Source of the DNA: Flemingiibacterium sp045649205
Lineage (GTDB): Bacteria; Bacillota; Clostridia; Oscillospirales; CAG-272
Assembly (NCBI GenBank): GCA_045649205.1
Contig: JAZRPJ010000110.1
Coordinates: 1 to 39,087 of the forward strand
Direction: 5' to 3'
DNA length: 39,087 nt
The translations under genes were made by a program, and so were the position numbers. Within the stretch, counting starts at the first letter, position 1. The number at the start of each line of letters is the position of its first letter. Below are positions 24,337-33,250 of this stretch, piece after piece. Below the pieces are notes generated by a model, which was not told where the DNA came from, searched no databases, and saw only the letters and a program-made list of their open reading frames with translations.

Positions 24337-25218
24337 TTATTCTCTCGGAACCATGCCGGGACCCGAAGTCTTTCGACGGAAAGCGATTGGCGTGATTCCT
24401 TCCATTTTTTTAAATGCCTTAAAAAACAGCACATGGTCATGATATCCGCAAATTTCCCCGATTTCTGTTGCTGTCAAATCCGTCTGCTGTAACAGTTTCT
24501 TCGCATGAGCTATGCGCTGAGCCGTAACATACTGCATAGGCGGTCTGCCCATGTATTTTTTAAAAACGTGTGAAAGATAATATTTGCTGATATGCAGATC
24601 ACTGCAGATCTGATCCATTGATTCTATCTTCGCGAAATTATCATTAAGATACTGATGTATGCGAAGAAATATTGCATTTGTAACAAATTTCGTTTCGGAT
24701 ATGTTGGATCGGCGAAGTATGGCTATAAGAATGAGTCTTGCACAGTATTTTGCAATAAGCTCATTGTATTGCCGCTCATCGCTTACCTCCTCTACCAATG
24801 TAGAAAAATAGAACCTAATATTCTCCTCATCTTCCTCGGCAGAAAACACATGGGGCATATCAGCGGGAATCAGATGGTCAATGGGCAAATCACAGACCTT
24901 GAAATTGGTGATGCCCATAAAAGCAAGCTCGATCCCCGGACTGTCTGCTGTTGACTCTTCGTGGATTTCGTGTGGGTTATATATTATGATGTCGCCCTTC
25001 TTGACGGAATACTTATTTCCCGAGATAATTACTTCACCTCGTCCTGCCAAAACAAACAAAATCTCGCAAAAAGGATGCTCATGGGGATTTTCGTGCCATT
25101 GTCTTATTTTTTCAAGCTTGCCGGCATATAGGCACTTTGTATCAAGCTTGATGGCGTCACTCTTGGAATAGGCTACTATACGATGTGTATCCGGGGCTAC
25201 AGCAGCTTCGTCTTTCAT
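24337..25218 (-). CDS. AraC-family transcriptional regulator with cupin sensor domain
   Basis: A 293-residue regulator. Residues ~30-110 form an AraC-binding cupin (QWHENPHEHPFCEILFVLAG, GDIIIYNPHEIHE), and residues ~185-285 carry the two helix-turn-helix motifs (SMDQICSDLHISKYYLSHVF, MQYVTAQRIAHAKKLLQQ, EIGEICGYHDHVLFFKAF). GGAGG precedes ATG 25218. It is divergent from the ribose/galactose-type ABC operon across 304 nt and is the likely sugar-responsive activator of that operon. Confidence 0.93.
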   Translation of the reverse strand: MKDEAAVAPDTHRIVAYSKSDAIKLDTKCLYAGKLEKIRQWHENPHEHPFCEILFVLAGRGEVIISGNKYSVKKGDIIIYNPHEIHEESTADSPGIELAFMGITNFKVCDLPIDHLIPADMPHVFSAEEDEENIRFYFSTLVEEVSDERQYNELIAKYCARLILIAILRRSNISETKFVTNAIFLRIHQYLNDNFAKIESMDQICSDLHISKYYLSHVFKKYMGRPPMQYVTAQRIAHAKKLLQQTDLTATEIGEICGYHDHVLFFKAFKKMEGITPIAFRRKTSGPGMVPRE

Positions 25219-25522
25219 TCAATACCTCCAAAAAGACATCTTCGTTTTTGTGCATTACAGACAATATACTTTTGTTTATTATTGCTTTTTGCTTTAGCGC
25301 GTTACTTTTGTAAAAAACAAACAATAATATTCATGGCATATAACGCATTTTGACGAAAATTATTTATACTAACCATATATAGTATATCATATACCTTTTA
25401 TTTTAGCAATACTTTTTTTAAAATATGTGTTTATTTTTGCGATATTTTTTGCAGTTTATGCTATTGAAAATAATACTGAAAAGATGTACAATATAAATGT
25501 AATAGGCGAAAGGAGGAATGAC
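25219..25522. promoter_or_regulatory. Divergent AraC / sugar-ABC regulatory region
   Basis: A very AT-rich 304-nt stretch. It contains the rbs-type promoter at 25464-25492 and two related AT elements that could be AraC half-sites: TTTGTTTATTATTG near 25271 and, inverted, CAAACAATAATATT near 25318. A palindromic ATATATAGTATAT patch lies near 25374. No clear promoter for the AraC gene and no ORF was found. Confidence 0.45.
25464..25492 (+). promoter_or_regulatory. Promoter of the sugar ABC importer operon
   Basis: TTGAAA at 25464-25469, a 17-bp spacer and TACAAT at 25487-25492, ~30 nt before ATG 25523. The weak -35 fits an activator-dependent promoter. Confidence 0.8.
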
Positions 25523-27028
25523 ATGATGCAGAATACCGTACTCCATATGGATGGAATACATAAACGGTTTCACGGCGTTCATGCACTGAGGGGCGTACAC
25601 TTCGATCTGCGTGCAGGTGAAGTACACGCACTGATGGGCGAGAACGGTGCCGGCAAGTCAACGCTCATGAAGGTTCTTTGCGGAATTTACAAGCGTGATG
25701 AGGGCGATGTGGTTCTGTTTGACGATCATGTAAACTTTTCCAGCATAAAAGAATCCCAAGACGCAGGTATAAGTATGATTCATCAGGAGCTTAACATGAT
25801 GAACCACTTAACCGTAGCGCAAAACATTTACATAGGCCGCGAGCCTATGATAAACGGGCTTTATATTGATGACAAAAAAATGGAACAGGATGCGGCAAAG
25901 CTGTTTGAAAAGATCGGCGTTAAGATCGACCCGTCAGTAACTCTCGGTACACTTACCGTAGGCAAGCAGCAGATGGTTGAAATCGCAAAGGCAGTTTCCC
26001 GAAATGCAAAGATCCTGGTCCTTGACGAGCCGACGGCAGCCCTCACGCAGCTTGAGGTTGAAGAGCTGTTTAAGATCATGAACGACCTAAAGGAAAAAGG
26101 CATCGGCATGATCTACATCTCTCACAGAATGGACGAGATAAACCGCATTTCTGACCGAGTAACTGTCATGCGTGACGGCGAATACGTAGGAACGCTCATT
26201 ACCAAGGATACCACGAAGGACGAAATCGTCAAAATGATGGTAGGACGCGTTATCTTCGGCGACAAAAAGGAAGAAAGTGCCGTACCCGGAAATGCACCGG
26301 TGGTGCTTGAGGTTAAGAATCTCAATCGAGGCAAGGAGATACGCGATGTAAACTTCACGCTCCGTCGCGGTGAGATCCTCGGCTTCTCGGGACTTATGGG
26401 TGCAGGACGTACAGAAGTTGCCAGAGCGATCTACGGTGCTGACAAAAAGGACAGCGGACAGATCTTCATAAACGGCAAAGAAGTTGACATAAACGCTCCC
26501 AGCACTGCAGTTGCAAACGGTATGTGTTATCTTTCAGAGGACAGAAAGCGTTTCGGACTGCTTCTCGACAAATCCGTTGCCGAAAACTCGGTGCTCAGCA
26601 ATCTTGATGACTACATAAGCCTCGGATGGATCAACGATGACGCCATTGCCAAGGATGCAAAACGCGAAAATGCCAAGCTAAAGACAAAGACACCGTCCAT
26701 GCAGCAGCTTACAAAGAATCTGTCCGGCGGTAACCAGCAGAAGGTAATCGTAGCAAGGTGGCTTCTTAAGAACTCGGATATTTTCATCTTCGATGAGCCG
26801 ACGAGAGGTATCGACATTGGCGCAAAGAGCGAAATGTACACCCTCATGGAAGAGCTTGCAAAAGAGGGTAAATCAATTATCATGATTTCCTCGGAGCTTT
26901 CGGAAATTCAGCGCCTGAGCGACAGAGTAATCGTAATGTGTGAGGGCAGAATAACCGCCGAGCTTGACATAAAGGATGCATCCCAGGAAACCATAATGAA
27001 GTACGCTACCATGCGAGAGCAGGCGTAA
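25523..27028 (+). CDS. Sugar ABC transporter ATPase (RbsA/MglA-type, tandem ABC domains)
   Basis: A 501-residue cytosolic protein with two ABC domains. Domain 1: Walker A GENGAGKST (39-47), signature-like LTVGKQQMVEIA, Walker B ILVLDEPTAAL, switch ISHRMDE. Domain 2 has the usual degenerate Walker A GLMGAGRTE near residue 290 and a good signature LSGGNQQKVIVARWL with FIFDEPTRGID. This is the architecture of RbsA/MglA/XylG. The start is ATG 25523 (or 25526), since AGGAGG is at 25511-25516; the upstream extension to 25427 runs through the promoter. The substrate within the pentose/hexose class cannot be read from the ATPase. Confidence 0.94.
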   Translation: MMQNTVLHMDGIHKRFHGVHALRGVHFDLRAGEVHALMGENGAGKSTLMKVLCGIYKRDEGDVVLFDDHVNFSSIKESQDAGISMIHQELNMMNHLTVAQNIYIGREPMINGLYIDDKKMEQDAAKLFEKIGVKIDPSVTLGTLTVGKQQMVEIAKAVSRNAKILVLDEPTAALTQLEVEELFKIMNDLKEKGIGMIYISHRMDEINRISDRVTVMRDGEYVGTLITKDTTKDEIVKMMVGRVIFGDKKEESAVPGNAPVVLEVKNLNRGKEIRDVNFTLRRGEILGFSGLMGAGRTEVARAIYGADKKDSGQIFINGKEVDINAPSTAVANGMCYLSEDRKRFGLLLDKSVAENSVLSNLDDYISLGWINDDAIAKDAKRENAKLKTKTPSMQQLTKNLSGGNQQKVIVARWLLKNSDIFIFDEPTRGIDIGAKSEMYTLMEELAKEGKSIIMISSELSEIQRLSDRVIVMCEGRITAELDIKDASQETIMKYATMREQA

Positions 27029-27054
27029 AACATTCCTAATTCCAACGAAAGGAA

Positions 27055-27074
27055 GCTTTCGCCAATGCGAAAGC
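27055..27074 (+). promoter_or_regulatory. Hairpin immediately upstream of the permease ribosome site
   Basis: GCTTTCGC (27055-27062) pairs with GCGAAAGC (27067-27074), loop CAAT. It is directly followed by GAAGGT, the probable ribosome site for ATG 27088. An mRNA-processing or translation-tuning element between ATPase and permease genes is plausible. Confidence 0.5.
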
Positions 27075-27087
27075 GAAGGTATTAAAA

Positions 27088-28263
27088 ATGTCTTACAGCA
27101 AAGGCTTCAAAAGAGCCTTAAGAAGAACAAAAAACAAGTTCGTTGATTTTATTGCCACCAAGGGCAAGCAGAATCTGATCGTTGTTGCCGCGCTTTTGGT
27201 GCTCGTCGCCATATTCGCTGTACTTAACCCGAACTTCATAAACAAAAACAACATAGTAAGTATGGCTCAGTCTTTAGCGCCTTACGCCGTACTTGCACTG
27301 GGCGTTACCTTTGTTATCGCCACCGGTGGTATCGACCTTTCCATCGGTACTGTATGTATCGCCTCTGCAGTTGTTGCAGGTAAGCTTTATATGCTTGGTA
27401 TGCCTCTGTGGGCGACCATCCCCGTAATGATCGCCATCGGTACGCTGTTTGGCTTTGTCAACGGCATTTTGGTTGCAAAATTTAAGCTCCCGGCATTTAT
27501 CGCTACTCTGGGTACGATGATGTTCTCAAGAGGTGTCAGCGCAATTATCGCGGCTGTGCCCAACGTATTCTTCCCCAGCGGCACCTGGTTCAACAAGGTA
27601 TTTTCCAATGCCAACGGCTTCCCTACCGGCCTCGCTTGGATAGTAGGCTTTGCAATTCTTTGTATGTACCTCATGTACAAGTGCAAGATCGGCAGATACA
27701 TACTTTCCATCGGAAGTAACGAGGAAGCCACAAGACTTTCAGGTATCAATACCGAAAAATTCAAGATCATCGCATATACTATAAGCGGTGTTGCAGCAGG
27801 TATTGCGGCGATTTTCTGGGCAGCATCCTTCCCTACCGTAGCGGCAGCAACCGGTAACGGTATGGAGCTTGATGCCATCGCAGGCGTTTACATCGGCGGA
27901 ACAAGCTCTGCCGGCGGTACTGCATCCATAGCAGGCTCGGTAATCGGTAACATGATGCTTGTAGTTATCAGAAGCGGTCTTAACTTCGTGCTTGCAAAAT
28001 TTGACCTCAACCTCAACTCCACATATGTGACATATGCCCTCACCGGTCTTATCGTTGTAGCGGCAGTTCTCATGGATGTAATCAAGAATAAGAACGCGGC
28101 AAAGGTTAAAATCGAAACAGAAAAAGACCTTGCAAAAAAGAATCGCAAGCTCACCCTTGCCGAGCTTGAAGAGGAAATCGACACCGTTATCGCTTCCGAT
28201 CTTGCAAAGGAAGCAAAGAACGAAAAGATTCTCGCCATTGAAGCAAAAATTGCTTCTCTCTAA
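27088..28263 (+). CDS. Sugar ABC transporter permease (RbsC-type) with charged C-terminal tail
   Basis: A 391-residue polytopic permease of the RbsC/XylH family. Recognisable segments: LNPNFINKNNIVSMAQSLAP, the motif GGIDLSIGTV near residue 80, NGILVAKFKLPAFIATLGTM, GSNEEATRLSGI and YIGGTSSAGGTASI. RbsC proteins are ~320 residues; after the last helix (IVVAAVLMDVI, ~330) there are about 60 extra, highly charged residues (KKNRKLTLAELEEEID.., LAKEAKNEKILAIEAKIASL), probably a cytosolic helix or coiled coil. It lies 59 nt after the ATPase gene and forms the pore of that importer. Confidence 0.93.
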   Translation: MSYSKGFKRALRRTKNKFVDFIATKGKQNLIVVAALLVLVAIFAVLNPNFINKNNIVSMAQSLAPYAVLALGVTFVIATGGIDLSIGTVCIASAVVAGKLYMLGMPLWATIPVMIAIGTLFGFVNGILVAKFKLPAFIATLGTMMFSRGVSAIIAAVPNVFFPSGTWFNKVFSNANGFPTGLAWIVGFAILCMYLMYKCKIGRYILSIGSNEEATRLSGINTEKFKIIAYTISGVAAGIAAIFWAASFPTVAAATGNGMELDAIAGVYIGGTSSAGGTASIAGSVIGNMMLVVIRSGLNFVLAKFDLNLNSTYVTYALTGLIVVAAVLMDVIKNKNAAKVKIETEKDLAKKNRKLTLAELEEEIDTVIASDLAKEAKNEKILAIEAKIASL

Positions 28264-28327
28264 CCAATGAATGTTAAGGCAAAAGCCTAACAGATAAATA
28301 AAAAATCAATTTAAAGGAGAAACACTC

Positions 28328-29356
28328 ATGAAAAAAGTATTATCCCTTGTTCTCGCACTCATCATGATCGTAGCAGTATTCGCAAGCTGCGGTACCACTG
28401 ATGGAAAGACCATCGCTGTTGTTGCAAAGGGTGAGTCCCATGCATTCTGGCAGTCCGTAAAGGCAGGCGCTGAAGCTGCCGGCGAAAAGTACGGCTACAA
28501 GATCACCTTCCGCGGTCCTGCAAGCGAATCCGCAAAGGATCTTCCCTCTCAGATGGAAATGGTTCAGACCGCTATTTCCAACAATGCTAATGCAATCGTT
28601 CTTGCTACCATCGGTACAGGTTTCGTTGACCACCTCACCACCGCAAAGAACAACGGCACTCCCGTAGTTCAGTTCGACAGCGGTATCTGGGCAGACGACG
28701 TTGCAGCTCTCGACGCTGCAGACAAGAACCCCATCGTTGCATCCGTTGCGACAAGTAACCTTAAGGCAGCGGGCGTTGCGGCTGAACAGTTCTTCGCAGC
28801 TATCAAGGACGACATCGCAGCTTCCGCTGAAACATATGTTGTAGGCGTTATCCAGCACGACGAAACCCAGACCGGTATCGACAGAGCTAAGGGCTTCATC
28901 GACACCTTCAAGGCTCTCGCTGACGCTGACTCCGCTACCGCAGGCAAGTACTCCATCGCACACGAAGTAAAGCCCGGCGACGCTGACAACGCATACAAGG
29001 CAGCTCTTGAAGCTCTCTTCGAAAAGGGCGCATCCGCGATCTTCATGTCCAACGAGGGCGTTGTTAAGCAGGTTTACGACGCAATCGGTGCAGCAGGCGA
29101 CAAGTATGATGCAATCAAGTTCTGCGGCTTCGACGCAGGCTCCAAGCAGATCGAATGGATGAAGGCTACCACCGGTCCCAAGCTCATCGGTTCCGTTGCA
29201 CAGGACTCCTTCCAGATCGGTTACAACGCAGTTGAGCAGGCAGTATTTGCTCTCGAAGGCAAAGAAGTTACCGCTGACGTTGCTATCGCAGGTGCATGGT
29301 GGGATGCTACCAATGTTGACCAGATGATCGCAGACAACCTCGTTTACGAAGGTTAA
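28328..29356 (+). CDS. Sugar ABC transporter substrate-binding lipoprotein (ribose/galactose type)
   Basis: A 342-residue periplasmic-binding-protein-4-type lipoprotein with lipobox FAS-C (Cys21). The mature part starts KTIAVVAKGESHAFWQSVKAGAE, the first strand-helix of the RbsB/ALS-type fold, and continues with AISNNANAIVLAT, GTPVVQFDSG, QHDETQTGIDRAKGF, GASAIFMSNEG and GFDAGSKQIEWM. It captures a sugar on the outer face for the permease encoded upstream. GGAG precedes ATG 28328. The codon use is strongly biased, as expected for a highly expressed binding protein. With fucU nearby, fucose or galactose are possible ligands; this is a guess. Confidence 0.93.
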   Translation: MKKVLSLVLALIMIVAVFASCGTTDGKTIAVVAKGESHAFWQSVKAGAEAAGEKYGYKITFRGPASESAKDLPSQMEMVQTAISNNANAIVLATIGTGFVDHLTTAKNNGTPVVQFDSGIWADDVAALDAADKNPIVASVATSNLKAAGVAAEQFFAAIKDDIAASAETYVVGVIQHDETQTGIDRAKGFIDTFKALADADSATAGKYSIAHEVKPGDADNAYKAALEALFEKGASAIFMSNEGVVKQVYDAIGAAGDKYDAIKFCGFDAGSKQIEWMKATTGPKLIGSVAQDSFQIGYNAVEQAVFALEGKEVTADVAIAGAWWDATNVDQMIADNLVYEG

Positions 29357-29374
29357 TAGGCTATAAACATAGGA

Positions 29375-29408
29375 GAGCCTCGGCATATATGTGCCGAGGC
29401 TCGTTTTA
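29375..29408 (+). terminator. Terminator of the sugar ABC operon
   Basis: GAGCCTCGGCA (29375-29385) pairs with TGCCGAGGCTC (29392-29402), followed by GTTTTATT. Confidence 0.88.
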
Positions 29409-30209
29409 TTCTATATGTTGGCGATTATTCTTTTTCGAAGGTGTTACGCCGAATTTATTCTTATAGGCATGACAGAAATAACTGGTATCGTCAAATCCGC
29501 ATTCTGCGGCAACCTCTTTCGTTTTAATAATTATTCCCGAATTCAGAAGAGTGTAGGCATAATTGAGCCGCAAATTCAGGATCTGCTCAAAAACGGTACA
29601 TCCGTATTTCTTTTTGAAATCGTGGCACAGCTTTGACACAGAGGTTTGATTTATCTCTGCGATCTCAGCAAGTGTGATTTTTTTAGAAAAGTTCTTCTCA
29701 ATATACAAAGCTGTTTTGTCAAGAGATGCCAATGCTTTTCCGTCAAACTGCTCAAAAAAGCTCGTATAGAAGGAATAGCACATTGAGGAAAGGCTGCTCT
29801 GACACTTTCTGTCATAATACTCGTCTATTATCTGCCGTATCATCGGAATATACTTTTCTATATTTACAGACTCCGCAAAGATAAAGGATCCGCAGCCGAA
29901 ATGCTCCAGCATCTCGGGCATCCCCTCACCGATCACCGTCAAAAACGCCGTGACAAGTCCCGCATCGTTAATATATTTTGAGGGAACGTTCATTGAAGTA
30001 AAAAACGCAGATCCTCTTTTAAGTTCATGGATCTCATTATCACAGTATACCCTACCTCGTCCCTCAAGAACCATCAGAATCTGATAAAAATCCTGACCGC
30101 CCGGCGGATATTCCGCCGTCGCCTGCTTAAAATAGGCACTGGCAGAGTGAAATACGATGGGCAGAGGCTTGAAATTTTCCGGAAAGATATTCAGTGTTAT
30201 TCTGTTCAT
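29406..30209 (-). CDS. AraC-family transcriptional regulator
   Basis: A 267-residue regulator with an N-terminal cupin-like sensor (FYQILMVLEGRGRVYCDNE, LKRGSAFFTSMNVPS) and a C-terminal double HTH (ITLAEIAEINQTSVSKLCHDF, LRLNYAYTLLNSGI, TKEVAAECGFDDTSYFCHAY, FGVTPSKK). ATG 30209 follows AGGAG. It is divergent from the GH2 beta-galactosidase gene over ~150 nt and probably controls it. Confidence 0.92.
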   Translation of the reverse strand: MNRITLNIFPENFKPLPIVFHSASAYFKQATAEYPPGGQDFYQILMVLEGRGRVYCDNEIHELKRGSAFFTSMNVPSKYINDAGLVTAFLTVIGEGMPEMLEHFGCGSFIFAESVNIEKYIPMIRQIIDEYYDRKCQSSLSSMCYSFYTSFFEQFDGKALASLDKTALYIEKNFSKKITLAEIAEINQTSVSKLCHDFKKKYGCTVFEQILNLRLNYAYTLLNSGIIIKTKEVAAECGFDDTSYFCHAYKNKFGVTPSKKNNRQHIE

Positions 30210-30254
30210 ATGCGCTCCTGCAAGATATTCATATAAAAATACAATATAATCATA

Positions 30255-30283
30255 TTTACAAATGGCAGAAAATACTGTATAAT
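30255..30283 (+). promoter_or_regulatory. Promoter of the GH2 gene
   Basis: TTTACA at 30255-30260, a 17-bp spacer and TATAAT at 30278-30283; leader ~72 nt. Confidence 0.82.
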
Positions 30284-30361
30284 ATTATAAGAACAGTATA
30301 CCACAGAAATTCTTTAAAGTAAAGTATGTTTTGCAAAATAATGTTAAATTGGAGGATTACC

Positions 30362-33205
30362 ATGCGTTTTTACGAGGATCTCAAGCACATCAAGGAAAAC
30401 CGTCTGCCCCAGCGCGCATATTATATTCCGGAAAACAAGGGCGCGTATACGCTCCTTAACGGAGAATGGAATTTCAAGTATTACACCGCGGACATTGACG
30501 AAGATGCTATAATTACGGATTGGGATAAAATTCCCGTTCCCTCATGCTGGCAGATCCACGGATATGACATCCCCCAGTATATTGATTCTCATTACCCCTA
30601 TCCTGTGGATATGCCATATGTACCGGACGAGAATCCTATGGGCGTATATATGCGCGAATTTGCTGTTGAAAATACCTCCAACCACCACTATATCGTCTTC
30701 GAGGGCGTTTCGTCAAACCTTGAATTATACATAAACGATAAATATGTAGGCTACAGTCAGGGAAGCCATCTGCAGGCAGAATTCGATATAACGGATTTTG
30801 TTTCCGGCGGCACGAATAAGGTTTTGGTCAAAGTCAGAAAATGGTGTTCGGGAAGCTATCTTGAGGACCAGGACTTCTTCAGATTCAACGGCATCTTCCG
30901 CGACGTGTATATTCTTTCCCGTCCCGAAGGTCATATAAAGGATATCAAGATCACAACGGAAGGCGATAAAATTTTAGTATCCATTGACGGCTCCGCCGAT
31001 ATATCACTCTATGACGGCGACAAACTTATGGGCACCTGCAATTCTAACGGTAAAGCGGAGTTTACCGTCACCGATCCTACAAGGTGGAATGCAGAAAAGC
31101 CTTATCTTTATACCCTTGTTTTTAAATACAGGGACGAGGTTATAAAACAGCATATCGGCTTTGTTGAATATTCCGTAAATGACGAATCTGCATTCTGTGT
31201 AAACGGTGTGCCGGTGAAATTAAAGGGCGTCAACCATCATGACACCCATAAAGATAACGGTTGGTGCATGACAGAGGATGAACTCATGTACGACCTTTTA
31301 CAGATGAAGAAGCTTAATATCAACACCATAAGAACCGCTCATTATCCGCCTCATCCGAAATTTCTTGAGATGTGCGATAAATTAGGCTTTTACGTCATGC
31401 TTGAAAATGATATAGAATCCAACGGCTTCCCCGGAAGATACCCGGACACATGGGATTACGACGTTACGGAAAATCCCCACGATTGGCCGGGCGGTCATCC
31501 CGATTGGGAGGAATCCCATCTTGAGCGAATGGAGCGTTCTTACGAGCGTGACAAGAATCACACCTGCATTTTCAGCTGGTCAACAGGCAACGAGAGCGGT
31601 CATTTGGAGCATCATTATAGCATGATCAAGTATCTGAAAAAGACAGATCCCAAGCGTCTTGTTCACTGTGAAGATGCATCTAAGGCTATCGGCAGACACC
31701 CGGAATTTTATGACAGACCGGATATGCATTCATGCATGTACGGCGGATTTGAAGGTATAGAAAGTTATCTTAAAGATAACGAAAAGCCTCTCCCATTTTT
31801 CCTCTGCGAATATTCCCACGCAATGGGCAACGGTCCCGGCGATGTAAAGGATTATTGGGATATTCTTTACAAATATCCCAAGGCAATGGGCGGCTGCATC
31901 TGGGAATGGGCAGATCATACGGTTATCGTTGACGGCGTTGCAAAATACGGCGGCGACTTCGGTGATTTCCCCAACGACGGCAATTTCTGCGCTGACGGAC
32001 TTGTGTTCCCCGACAGAAGCTTTAAGGCCGGTTCACTCAATGCTAAAGCGGTGTACCAGTATGCAAGCTTTGAGCTTAACGGTTCAAAGCTCAAGGTAAC
32101 AAACCTTTACGATTTCACCAATTTAAATGAATACACCTTCAAGTACGAGAGCGTTGTTGACGGTGAGATCATAGATACAAAATCCCTCAAGCTCAATATT
32201 GAGCCGAAAATGTCAACCGAAATTGATGTTGTCACCGCTGCAAAGTGCAAGCTCGGCGCATTTGTAAACTGCTATCTATACGATAAGACCGGCTATGAGG
32301 TTGCTATGGCACAGCTCCACGTGGATGCAAAATGCGCGCCTATCGTGAAAGAAGGCGGCGATGTCGAGATCATCGAAACCGACAAAGCTTTCATTGCAGT
32401 ATGCGGCAATAATAAATACACTATTTCCAAGCACTACGGCGAAATTTCAAGCATCGAAAAGAGCGGTATCGAGCAGCTTTCTGACAGAGTACGCCTCACA
32501 GTTCTCCGCGCCCCCATCGACAACGAGCGCCCTATGCTTAAGAAGTGGTACAGAGTACACAACATATCCTCGGAAGGACTTGACGTCACCCGTAACAAGT
32601 GCTATTCCTGCACAGTCACCGGAAATAAGATCACCGTCATCGGAGCTCTTTCAGCCATCAGCCGAGTTCCGTTCTTAAGATACACCGCCGAATACACCTT
32701 CCACGCCGACGGCTCGGTCAAGGTAACGCTTAACGGTGATATAAGAGAAGAAAAATTCGAATGGCTGCCGCGTCTTGGCTTTGAATTCAGAACCCACTAT
32801 ACGAACGATCAATTCCGCTATTTCGGACGCGGTGACGGCGAAAACTACTGCGATATGAAATATCACGCTAAAGTGGACTTTTTTGAAAGCAATGCGGATC
32901 GCGAATACGTAAACTACATAAAGCCCCAAGAGCATGGCAACCATATTGAAACAAAGCTGCTTGAGATTAAAAACGGTCTGAAATTTGAATCCGACACCGG
33001 TTTTGAATTTAACGTTTCACACTTCACTGCGGCAGGCATCATGAAAGCTATGCATACCGACGAGCTTAAGAAGGAAGACGCTACGATCGTCAGAATCGAC
33101 TACAAGAACTCCGGTGTTGGCTCTTCCGCCTGTGGACCGGCACTCCTCGAAAAATACAGACTCTGCGAGAAGAAGATCGAAAGCTTCACTTTCTACATCA
33201 GCTGA
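30362..33205 (+). CDS. lacZ: GH2 beta-galactosidase (LacZ-type)
   Basis: A 947-residue cytosolic glycoside hydrolase family 2 enzyme. Order of parts: N-terminal jelly-roll sugar-binding domain (LNGEWNFKYY, VPSCWQIHGYDIPQY), Ig-like domain (~residues 190-275), TIM barrel (RTAHYPPHPKFLEMCDKLG, acid/base Glu411 in STGNESGH, nucleophile Glu483 in FLCEYSHAMGNGPG), and the C-terminal Bgal small-chain-like beta domain (RVRLTVLRAPIDNE, LPRLGFEF, FGRGDGENY). These match LacZ (1023 residues in E. coli). There is no signal peptide, so it splits imported galactosides. ATG 30362 follows GGAGG (30351-30355). It is a single-gene unit controlled by the divergent AraC gene. Confidence 0.92.
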   Translation: MRFYEDLKHIKENRLPQRAYYIPENKGAYTLLNGEWNFKYYTADIDEDAIITDWDKIPVPSCWQIHGYDIPQYIDSHYPYPVDMPYVPDENPMGVYMREFAVENTSNHHYIVFEGVSSNLELYINDKYVGYSQGSHLQAEFDITDFVSGGTNKVLVKVRKWCSGSYLEDQDFFRFNGIFRDVYILSRPEGHIKDIKITTEGDKILVSIDGSADISLYDGDKLMGTCNSNGKAEFTVTDPTRWNAEKPYLYTLVFKYRDEVIKQHIGFVEYSVNDESAFCVNGVPVKLKGVNHHDTHKDNGWCMTEDELMYDLLQMKKLNINTIRTAHYPPHPKFLEMCDKLGFYVMLENDIESNGFPGRYPDTWDYDVTENPHDWPGGHPDWEESHLERMERSYERDKNHTCIFSWSTGNESGHLEHHYSMIKYLKKTDPKRLVHCEDASKAIGRHPEFYDRPDMHSCMYGGFEGIESYLKDNEKPLPFFLCEYSHAMGNGPGDVKDYWDILYKYPKAMGGCIWEWADHTVIVDGVAKYGGDFGDFPNDGNFCADGLVFPDRSFKAGSLNAKAVYQYASFELNGSKLKVTNLYDFTNLNEYTFKYESVVDGEIIDTKSLKLNIEPKMSTEIDVVTAAKCKLGAFVNCYLYDKTGYEVAMAQLHVDAKCAPIVKEGGDVEIIETDKAFIAVCGNNKYTISKHYGEISSIEKSGIEQLSDRVRLTVLRAPIDNERPMLKKWYRVHNISSEGLDVTRNKCYSCTVTGNKITVIGALSAISRVPFLRYTAEYTFHADGSVKVTLNGDIREEKFEWLPRLGFEFRTHYTNDQFRYFGRGDGENYCDMKYHAKVDFFESNADREYVNYIKPQEHGNHIETKLLEIKNGLKFESDTGFEFNVSHFTAAGIMKAMHTDELKKEDATIVRIDYKNSGVGSSACGPALLEKYRLCEKKIESFTFYIS

Positions 33206-33217
33206 TAAATACGCAAA

Positions 33218-33250
33218 AGGCACGCGGAAATTTCCGCGTGCCTCGTTTTT
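33218..33250. terminator. Bidirectional terminator
   Basis: A perfect 13-bp inverted repeat (33218-33230 with 33231-33243, loop formed by AAATTT), followed by CGTTTTT on plus and TTTTGCG on minus. It separates the convergent GH2 and DUF6056 genes. Confidence 0.88.

Noticed and set aside
28340..29386. A 348-codon minus-strand ORF opposite the sugar-binding lipoprotein gene
   Set aside because: Same cause: biased codons in a highly expressed gene. No start signals, and the translation is low-complexity Cys/Val/Leu-rich sequence.
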